Of a stretch of DNA of 15,518 nucleotides, positions 1 through 7,919 are shown piece after piece (position 1 is the stretch's first letter; every line of letters begins with the position of its first letter). Where the stretch lies: assembly GCA_023445495.1 (NCBI GenBank), contig JAEXLC010000008.1, forward strand, positions 1 through 15,518, written 5' to 3'. This DNA is from Pseudomonadota bacterium (GTDB lineage Bacteria > Pseudomonadota > Alphaproteobacteria > Sphingomonadales > Sphingomonadaceae). The position numbers and the translations under genes are program-made. The notes below the pieces were generated by a model. That model was given only the letters and a program-made list of their open reading frames with translations, was not told where the DNA came from and made no database searches.

Positions 1-474
1 GAACGTTGCGTGCGCCGCTATCATGAGCGCGCCGGCGAGCGGCTGGCGGCACTGGTGCGCGTGCTGCCCCGCCGCGACGCGCTGCTCGGGCCGCAGCGCC
101 AGAAGATGGACGATCTCGGCGGCCGGCTCGATCGCGCGCTGGAGCGGCGGGTGACGGTGGCGCGCGGCCAGCTCGATCGCTCGGCCGGCGCGCTCCGCCC
201 GGCGATGCTCGACCAGCGGCTTGCTGCGGCGCGGCAGCGGCTGGAGGGGATCGGGCGGCATCTCGACCTGGTCCATCCCAATCGCCCGCTCGAGAAAGGC
301 TATGCCTGGGTCGAGGCGCGCGGCACCAGGAAGGTGATCGGCACCGCCGATGCCGCCCGCAATGCCGGTGCCGTGACGCTCCACTTCATCGACGGCGCCG
401 TCGATGCGCGGGTTGAGCGCCCGGGCGCCAAATCCTATGATGCGCCCAAGCCCGAACAGCCCAGCCTGTTGTAA
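1..474 (+). CDS. xseA: Exodeoxyribonuclease VII large subunit, C-terminal part (5' end outside window)
   Basis: The reading frame is open from the first base, and 157 residues are visible before TAA at 472-474. Exonuclease VII is a cytoplasmic XseA/XseB complex that degrades single-stranded DNA from both ends to short oligonucleotides and works in mismatch repair and damage processing. The visible part is rich in Arg, Ala, Leu and Glu with long helical stretches, as expected of the helical arm that binds XseB. The family signature PLEKGYAWVE lies at 286-315, followed by the short beta segment that closes the large subunit. Family members are usually 400-550 residues, so more than half the gene lies upstream, including the OB-fold and catalytic domain. 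The next gene starts 29 bp downstream on the same strand, suggesting an operon. The identification is firm from the C-terminal motif. Confidence 0.9.
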   Translation, partial: ERCVRRYHERAGERLAALVRVLPRRDALLGPQRQKMDDLGGRLDRALERRVTVARGQLDRSAGALRPAMLDQRLAAARQRLEGIGRHLDLVHPNRPLEKGYAWVEARGTRKVIGTADAARNAGAVTLHFIDGAVDARVERPGAKSYDAPKPEQPSLL

Positions 475-503
475 GAGGACCGCCATTCGAGGATGCCGCG
501 CTT

Positions 504-704
504 ATGCTGATGTCGAACCCCGTCGCCCGCGCGGCCCGCCTTCATTTCATGGCCAATGGCTTCCGCGTGCTGACCCCGGGCGATCATGTCGTCTGCGCGG
601 TCAGCGGCGAGAAGGTGCCGTTGCAGACGCTGCGCTACTGGAGCGTCGCCCGGCAGGAACCCTATGCCTCCGCCGCGCTGGCGATGCAGGCGATGCACGG
701 TTGA
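504..704 (+). CDS. DUF2093 family small protein
   Basis: A 66-residue protein without signal peptide or membrane segment. The central segment with GDHVVCAVSG, then LRYWSVARQEPYAS, matches the pattern I recognise for DUF2093, a short alphaproteobacterial family of unknown function often found beside xseA. It contains one cysteine, in VVCAVSG. ATG 504 is preferred because GAGGA at 489-493 sits 10 bp before it. An in-frame ATG at 510 would leave 16 bp and is less likely. The gene lies 29 bp after xseA and 13 bp before the M23 peptidase gene, and its stop codon overlaps the latter's Shine-Dalgarno sequence, so translational coupling is plausible. No enzymatic motif is visible. Family assignment is fairly sure; function is unknown. 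Confidence 0.8.
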   Translation: MLMSNPVARAARLHFMANGFRVLTPGDHVVCAVSGEKVPLQTLRYWSVARQEPYASAALAMQAMHG

Positions 705-717
705 GGGGGCGCCGCTG

Positions 718-1620
718 ATGGGACTCGCTGCCAGGCTGCCCGCCGCCATCCTCGGTTTCGTGCTGCTCGGCAGCGCCCAGCTTCCTGCGCTGCCCGGTGC
801 CCCCGTGGCCGAAGCGATCGCCGCGCCGATTCCCGCCGCGCCCAATGTCGCCGGGCCCTTCACCTTCCAGGGGCAGCTGATCCAGGGCGGCGCCGTGATC
901 GGCACCGCGCCCAAGGGCACCAGCATGCTCACGCTCGACGGGGAATCGGTGCCGGTAACGCCGGACCGCAAGTTCCTGATCGCCTTCGATCGCGACCATG
1001 GCGCCAGTGCAACACTGGTGGCGACTTTGGGTGACGGCAGCCAGCAGCGCCAGGTGCTGGCGATCGCGCCGCGCGCCTGGGATATTTCACGTTTGGATAC
1101 ACTTCCGAAATATCCGGTGCCGCGCCCCGAGTTCGAGCGGGTGCGCCCGGCCGAACTTGCGCAGATCAATGCGGCGCGGAAGATGCAGACCGACGCGACC
1201 GGCTGGCGGCAGATGCCGTTCTTCTGGCCGGCGGTGGGGCGCATCTCGACACTGTTCGGCTCGCAGCGAATCTATCGTGGCGAGCCCGGATCCTATCATT
1301 CCGGCATCGACATCGCCCGGCCGACCGGCACGGTGGTGCTCGCGCCGGCCGATGGCGTGGTCATCCTCGCGGCCGCCAAGCCCTTCACCCTGGAGGGTAA
1401 TTTGTTGATGATCGATCATGGCGCGGGGCTCAACAGCGCCTTCATGCATCTGTCGCGAATCGACGTGAAGCCGGGCGAGCATGTCCGCCGCGGCCAGCCC
1501 ATCGGCGCGGTGGGCATGACGGGGCGCGCAACCGGCCCGCATCTCCACTGGAGTCTCAAGTGGCGCGATGCCCGGATCGACCCGCTGCTCGTTGCGGGGG
1601 CAATGCCCGTTACCGATTGA
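718..1620 (+). CDS. Exported M23 family metallopeptidase (peptidoglycan endopeptidase type)
   Basis: A 300-residue protein that should cut peptidoglycan cross-bridges in the periplasm using one zinc ion. The N-terminus has a hydrophobic segment (about residues 5-30) ending in an Ala/Pro-rich stretch, consistent with a signal peptide or anchor. A roughly 130-residue region follows that is probably a beta-rich accessory domain. The C-terminal LytM/M23 domain (about 175-295) carries the complete zinc set: H194 and D198 in HSGIDIA, and H275-x-H277 in GPHLHW. These residues are present, so it should be catalytically competent rather than an EnvC/NlpD-like activator. GAGGGGG at 703-709, 8 bp before the start, supports ATG 718 over more upstream in-frame starts. 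It is the third gene of the xseA operon. The exact substrate bond cannot be told. Confidence 0.9.
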   Translation: MGLAARLPAAILGFVLLGSAQLPALPGAPVAEAIAAPIPAAPNVAGPFTFQGQLIQGGAVIGTAPKGTSMLTLDGESVPVTPDRKFLIAFDRDHGASATLVATLGDGSQQRQVLAIAPRAWDISRLDTLPKYPVPRPEFERVRPAELAQINAARKMQTDATGWRQMPFFWPAVGRISTLFGSQRIYRGEPGSYHSGIDIARPTGTVVLAPADGVVILAAAKPFTLEGNLLMIDHGAGLNSAFMHLSRIDVKPGEHVRRGQPIGAVGMTGRATGPHLHWSLKWRDARIDPLLVAGAMPVTD

Positions 1621-1639
1621 GGCGCGAATGTGTCGCGCC
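1621..1639 (+). terminator. Hairpin directly after the M23 gene, weak terminator candidate
   Basis: GGCGCGA (1621-1627) and TCGCGCC (1633-1639) are perfect 7-bp arms with loop ATGTG, beginning at the base after the M23 stop codon. No T-run follows, so this is not a standard intrinsic terminator. It may slow polymerase, protect the mRNA 3' end or assist Rho. It is the only stem candidate separating the xseA operon from the downstream receptor gene. Confidence 0.35.
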
Positions 1640-1669
1640 GCAACATAAAGAAACACGAATCGATGCAAT

Positions 1670-1757
1670 CGCGCAATATTACGCGCGTCGTTGTGGCATT
1701 TTGGCTACAGCTTCATCGAAAGAGAGGCGTGGATATTCTTCCCAGTTTACAGGGAAG
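1670..1757 (+). promoter_or_regulatory. Leader of TonB receptor 1 with two small dyads
   Basis: The 264-bp gap between the M23 gene and TBDR1 is locally AT-richer than the genes around it, and should hold the receptor promoter. Two symmetric elements are visible. The first is CGCGCAATATTACGCG at 1670-1685, a 16-bp dyad with one mismatched pair. The second is CTTCCC (1738-1743) with GGGAAG (1752-1757) around an 8-nt spacer. I found no convincing -35/-10 pair and no Fur-box-like sequence, so the regulator is open. The receptor's Shine-Dalgarno, GAGGGA at 1874-1879, lies 5 bp before its ATG. Confidence 0.3.
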
Positions 1758-1884
1758 GGGTCCCCATTCACGATCCGTTCAAGCTCCGCCATCCCGACAC
1801 GTGAGTTGCACACGAATGGATGGTGGAGCGGGGAGACAACCCGGCACCACAGGTATGTGGGGACCGGACACAAGAGGGATCATC

Positions 1885-4800
1885 ATGAAGAAAACGCAGA
1901 TCAACCTGCGCGGAGGCACGGCGCTGTTCGCGCTCGCGCTCGTGGGTGTGACGGCAGCTGCCCCTGCTTTCGCACAGGACACCACGCCCGCACCCAGCAC
2001 GACTGTGCCCACGACCCAGCAGGACACGAGCTCGGACGACAACGCGATCGTCGTGACCGGCTCGCTGTTCTCGGCTGCCTCGAACGCAACCCCGTCGCCG
2101 GTTACCGTCGTCACCGCCGAATCGCTCGACAAGCGCGGTATCTCGACCGTGCAGGACGCGATCCAGCAGCTGGCTTCGAACAACGGCCCGGCGCTCACCA
2201 ACAGCTTCTCGGCGAACGGCGCGTTCGCGGCCGGCGCTTCGGCCGTCTCGCTGCGCGGCCTGTCGACCAACTCGACGCTCGTGCTGTTCGACGGCATGCG
2301 CGGCGCCTATTATCCGCTGGCCGACGACGGCTCGCGTAACTTCGTCGATCTGAACACCATTCCGGACGACATCATCGAGCGCATCGAAGTGCTGCGCGAC
2401 GGCGCTTCGTCGACCTACGGCGCAGACGCGATCGCGGGCGTGGTCAACATCATCACCAAGAAGGAAGTGAAGGGCTTCAACGCACGTGCGGAAGCCGGCA
2501 TTTCCGAGCGTGGCGACGGTGCCCAGTATCGCATCACCGCGACCGCCGGCGTCGGCGATCTCGATGAGCAGGGCTTCAACGCCTATATCAGCGGCTTCTG
2601 GTACAAGAGCTCGGCGCTCTATAACCGCGACCGTCCGGGCGTGTACGGCACCGACGATCTGCGCAGCGTCTGCTTCGACGGCACCTGCGGCGCCAACAAC
2701 ATCGTCAACGGCCTCCAGGAAGACGGCTTCACCGGCGGCTTCGGCGTCGCGACGCCGTTCATGGTCCGCGCCCGCAACGCCGCCACCGGCGGTGCCGCTG
2801 CCGGCCAGTCGGCCCGCTATCAGCTGCTCAGCGCCAATGGCTGCGGCTCGCTGCCGTCCTACAAGCCGACCGCTGCCGAGCTGGCGCTGGCGGCGAACGC
2901 TGCGGCCGGCACCACCGTCTGCCAGGAAGACATCACCAAGCTCTATGGTGTGATCACGCCGAACATCGAGCGCTTCGGCGGCTCGGCGCGCGTCACCGCC
3001 AAGCTGGGTGACACGAGCGAGGCATATGCCGAGTTCAACTACCTGCAGACCAATGTGCAGTATAGCTATCTGCCCGCCACCATCCGCGCCAACGCGCCGG
3101 CAGGCTTCTACTATCCGCGCTACAGCACCTCGGCGAACGTCGCCACCTACGGCAACAACACCGTTCTGCAGCTGCCGGTCTATGTCTGCGCCGCGCGCGT
3201 GAACTGCACCGCCGCCAACGGCACCCTGAACCCGAACAACCCGTTCGCGGCCCAGGGCTTCACCGCGGCGATCATCGGCCGTATCCCGAACCTGTTCGAG
3301 GACAACGAGACCCGCAACCGCGCCTTCCGCGGCGCAGTGGGCGTCAAGGGCCAGATCACGGACAACTGGCAGTATGATGTCAGCGCGACCGCGATGCACC
3401 TCGACCTGAAGCGTCGCAGCGACGGCTATGTCTACATCCAGCACCTGCTCGATGTGATCGCCGATGGCAGCTACAACTTCATCAACCCGGCTGCCAACAG
3501 CAAGGCGGTGCTCGATTACCTGGCGCCGACCAACATCACCAACGCGACCTCGGACCTGTTCCAGGTCCAGGGCACCGTCAGCACCTCGCTGGTCGAACTG
3601 CCCGGTGGTCCGCTGCAGGTCGGTGTCGGCGGCTCGATCCGCTACGAAGCGGTTGACGCGCCCAGCGGCAACTCGGACTTCAACGGCCCGACCGAGCGCT
3701 ACTTCCGCCTGAACGCCTTCGCGTCGACCGGCCACCGTACGGTTTACTCGGTGTACGGCGAAGTCAACGCGCCGATCGTGTCGCAGTTCGAGCTGAACCT
3801 GTCGGGTCGCTATGACCGCTACAGCGGCGGCCTCGACAACTTCTCGCCGAAGGTCGGCGTGAAGTTCACCCCGATCAAGCAGCTGGTGGTTCGCGGTACC
3901 TACTCGCGCGGCTTCCGTATCCCGAGCTTCGGTGAGGCGAATGCGACCTTCCCGACGACCGGCTACGTCACCGCGTCGCGTGGTATCTATCAGAACTTCT
4001 TCCTCAACCAGTATGGTGCGTCGTGCAACACCACGACGGCTGGCTATGCGACCTGCCCGACCTATGTGACGGCGGCGACCTATGGCCAGACCACGCTCGG
4101 CAACCCGAACCTGAAGCCGGAGAAGTCGCGCAGCTTCACCGCCGGCGCGGTCTTCGAGCCGACCCGCGGCATCTCGTTCACGGTCGACTACTACAACATC
4201 AAGAAGACCGGTGCGATCACCAGCGCCAACCTGGCGCCGGCGATTGAAGCCTATTACTCGGGCAAGCCGATCCCCGCTGGCTACACGGTCATCGCGGACG
4301 CACCGGACGTGAACAACCCGACCGCACTTCCGCGCATCGCGTTCGTGCAGGCGGCGTTCCTCAACGCGAACACGATCAAGTCGGAAGGTCTCGACTTCAC
4401 CGCCAGCGTTGACTTCAAGGTGTCTGAAGGCCTCAAGGTCAGCTCCTCGGCAGAGGCCAGCTACATCCTGAACCTGTCGACCACCTTCCCGGACGGCACG
4501 GTCGAGCGTTATGACGGCACGCTGGGCAACTTCAACCTGACCGCAGGCTCGGGTACCCCGAAGTGGCATGGCAGCTGGCTGACCACGCTCGACTTCGGCA
4601 ACTTCGACGTGAGCGGCACGGTGAACTACTTCGGCGGGTACAACCTGTCGGCCACCGACCAGGGCACCGACTACAAGGATTGCGGTCTCAGCGACGGCAC
4701 CGTGCCTTGCGACGTCAAGTCCTACGTCACGGTCGACCTGAACGCCCGCGTTCGCGTCACCGATCAGTTCACCTTCTACGCCACCGTGAACAACCTGTTC

Positions 4801-4917
4801 GACCGGCTCCCGCCGCTCGATCCGGTCACCTACGGTGCGCACCTCTACAACCCGGTCCAGGGCGGCAACGGCATTCTCGGCCGTTACTTCAAGGCCGGTG
4901 TGAAGGTCGGCTTCTAA
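1885..4917 (+). CDS. TonB-dependent outer-membrane receptor (TBDR1)
   Basis: A 1010-residue outer-membrane active transporter that takes up a substrate using energy passed from the inner membrane by TonB-ExbB-ExbD. A signal peptide covers residues 1-30 (cut after AFA, before QD). A Thr/Pro/Ser/Gln linker leads to a TonB-box-like stretch NAIVVTG at 53-59. The plug follows (about 63-190) with typical VSLRGL, LVLFDGM and IERIEVLRDG plus GADAIAGVVNII. The rest is a 22-stranded barrel type that ends in a C-terminal aromatic (KVGF), as needed for BAM recognition. There is no N-terminal signalling (STN) domain and no sigma/anti-sigma pair nearby. All ten cysteines fall into five close pairs: 263/268, 320/346, 435/441, 714/724 and 933/942. 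ATG 1885 is chosen for its SD and signal peptide. It is monocistronic between leader and terminator. The class is certain; the substrate is unknown. Confidence 0.95.
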   Translation: MKKTQINLRGGTALFALALVGVTAAAPAFAQDTTPAPSTTVPTTQQDTSSDDNAIVVTGSLFSAASNATPSPVTVVTAESLDKRGISTVQDAIQQLASNNGPALTNSFSANGAFAAGASAVSLRGLSTNSTLVLFDGMRGAYYPLADDGSRNFVDLNTIPDDIIERIEVLRDGASSTYGADAIAGVVNIITKKEVKGFNARAEAGISERGDGAQYRITATAGVGDLDEQGFNAYISGFWYKSSALYNRDRPGVYGTDDLRSVCFDGTCGANNIVNGLQEDGFTGGFGVATPFMVRARNAATGGAAAGQSARYQLLSANGCGSLPSYKPTAAELALAANAAAGTTVCQEDITKLYGVITPNIERFGGSARVTAKLGDTSEAYAEFNYLQTNVQYSYLPATIRANAPAGFYYPRYSTSANVATYGNNTVLQLPVYVCAARVNCTAANGTLNPNNPFAAQGFTAAIIGRIPNLFEDNETRNRAFRGAVGVKGQITDNWQYDVSATAMHLDLKRRSDGYVYIQHLLDVIADGSYNFINPAANSKAVLDYLAPTNITNATSDLFQVQGTVSTSLVELPGGPLQVGVGGSIRYEAVDAPSGNSDFNGPTERYFRLNAFASTGHRTVYSVYGEVNAPIVSQFELNLSGRYDRYSGGLDNFSPKVGVKFTPIKQLVVRGTYSRGFRIPSFGEANATFPTTGYVTASRGIYQNFFLNQYGASCNTTTAGYATCPTYVTAATYGQTTLGNPNLKPEKSRSFTAGAVFEPTRGISFTVDYYNIKKTGAITSANLAPAIEAYYSGKPIPAGYTVIADAPDVNNPTALPRIAFVQAAFLNANTIKSEGLDFTASVDFKVSEGLKVSSSAEASYILNLSTTFPDGTVERYDGTLGNFNLTAGSGTPKWHGSWLTTLDFGNFDVSGTVNYFGGYNLSATDQGTDYKDCGLSDGTVPCDVKSYVTVDLNARVRVTDQFTFYATVNNLFDRLPPLDPVTYGAHLYNPVQGGNGILGRYFKAGVKVGF

Positions 4918-4940
4918 GCCAGCCTCACAGGGTAAAAGGG

Positions 4941-4975
4941 AGGGCGGCTTCGCAAGAAGCCGCCCTTTCTCTTTT
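4941..4975 (+). terminator. Intrinsic terminator of TonB receptor 1
   Basis: AGGGCGGCTT (4941-4950) pairs perfectly with AAGCCGCCCT (4957-4966) around a six-base loop, followed by a T-rich tail TTCTCTTTT. It starts 23 bp after the receptor stop codon. This is a textbook Rho-independent terminator and marks the receptor as a separate transcription unit from the convergent clpB. Confidence 0.9.
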
Positions 4976-5014
4976 GGGGTGACCGGCGCGCCGCTGGCGG
5001 CTGCCATACGCCGC

Positions 5015-5053
5015 AAAAGGAAACGGGCGGGACGGCAATGCCGGCCCGCCCGT
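5015..5053 (-). terminator. Intrinsic terminator of clpB
   Basis: On the minus strand, ACGGGCGGG and CCCGCCCGT (plus-strand 5045-5053 and 5023-5031) form a perfect 9-bp stem. The 13-base interior can fold further through CGGC/GCCG. The T-rich tail TTTCCTTTT follows (plus 5015-5023). It lies 20 bp beyond the clpB stop codon and is distinct from the oppositely oriented receptor terminator 40 bp away, so each convergent gene has its own. Confidence 0.85.
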
Positions 5054-5073
5054 AGCGCTTTCGGGATCGATGG

Positions 5074-7653
<2,580 letters not shown>

Positions 7654-7682
7654 GCTCGTCCCTGTTGGTTCGCTGCCCCGCG

Positions 7683-7710
7683 AGATAGTGTTGCAAAGAT
7701 GCAACACAAG
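7683..7710 (-). promoter_or_regulatory. Putative heat-shock (RpoH-type) promoter of clpB
   Basis: Read on the minus strand, CTTG (plus 7707-7710) is followed after 18 bp by CTATCT (plus 7683-7688). This resembles the alphaproteobacterial sigma-32 pattern as I know it (CTTG, 17-18 bp, C-Y-TATNT). The -10-like element ends about 29 bp before the clpB start codon. clpB is a classic RpoH regulon gene, which raises the prior. The transcription start has not been measured. Confidence 0.55.
7688..7707. promoter_or_regulatory. Perfect 8-bp inverted repeat inside the clpB promoter, operator candidate
   Basis: GTGTTGCA (7688-7695) and TGCAACAC (7700-7707) are exact reverse complements separated by AAGA. 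The 20-bp element fills the spacer between the -35-like and -10-like boxes of clpB and touches both, so a bound protein would compete with RNA polymerase. It does not match the CIRCE sequence of HrcA. It is not followed by a T-run, which argues against a terminator. The binding factor is unknown. Confidence 0.55.
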
Positions 7711-7840
7711 GGGCGCCTCCTTCGCTTGGCCTAACATGTAGTGACACAGCCGCCCGCGCCAAGTCACGGCGTGCGCTGGGCTTTGTTGCTTGTCCGAAAC
7801 CTGTAACTGCGCAGACGCGCAAATGACACGCGGACTACCC

Positions 7841-7859
7841 GATGTTGCAACGCAGCATC
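7841..7859. promoter_or_regulatory. Near-palindrome in the TonB receptor 2 leader sharing a half-site with the clpB element
   Basis: GATGTTGC (7841-7848) and GCAGCATC (7852-7859) match at 7 of 8 positions around AAC. The odd pair is T-G, which can still pair in RNA. The left arm with the following base contains TGTTGCA, the same heptamer found in the clpB element at 7689-7695. A smaller dyad, TGCGC-AGAC-GCGCA, lies at 7808-7821. These could be operators for TBDR2 or RNA hairpins of its leader. No clear -35/-10 pair was found for this gene. Confidence 0.3.
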
Positions 7860-7881
7860 CCTAGCGCCCACGCAGCGAGGC

Positions 7882-7906
7882 ATTGGGGCCGCGCCAATAT
7901 TTTTTT
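7882..7906 (+). promoter_or_regulatory. Terminator-like hairpin with seven T just before the TonB receptor 2 ribosome binding site
   Basis: ATTGG (7882-7886) pairs with CCAAT (7894-7898), with a further G-C pair inside a GC-rich loop. After one A come seven T (7900-7906). The Shine-Dalgarno AGGGA begins two bases later, at 7908. The shape is that of a weak intrinsic terminator or leader attenuator that would stop transcripts about 14 nt before the start codon. The 5-bp outer stem is short, so it could instead be only an AT-rich translation enhancer. Confidence 0.35.
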
Positions 7907-7919
7907 CAGGGAAACACGC

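Noticed and set aside
1621..1884. Fur box or FecI/FecR control upstream of TBDR1
   Set aside because: No GATAATGATAATCATTATC-like sequence is present, no sigma/anti-sigma genes are nearby, and the receptor lacks the N-terminal signalling domain.
1630..1884. N-terminal extension of TBDR1 from an in-frame upstream start at 1630
   Set aside because: The extra 85 codons precede a perfect signal peptide and cross the leader dyads. GAGGGA directly before ATG 1885 marks the real start.
1768..5016. A 1082-codon open frame on the minus strand opposite TBDR1
   Set aside because: It is the complement of an unmistakable receptor gene, runs through its terminator, and has an Arg/Val/Asp-skewed composition typical of antisense frames in GC-rich DNA. 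The same holds for long frames opposite clpB, TBDR2, M28 and M16.
7688..7707. CIRCE element for HrcA control of clpB
   Set aside because: CIRCE arms are TTAGCACTC and GAGTGCTAA with a 9-bp spacer. The dyad here has different arms and a 4-bp spacer.
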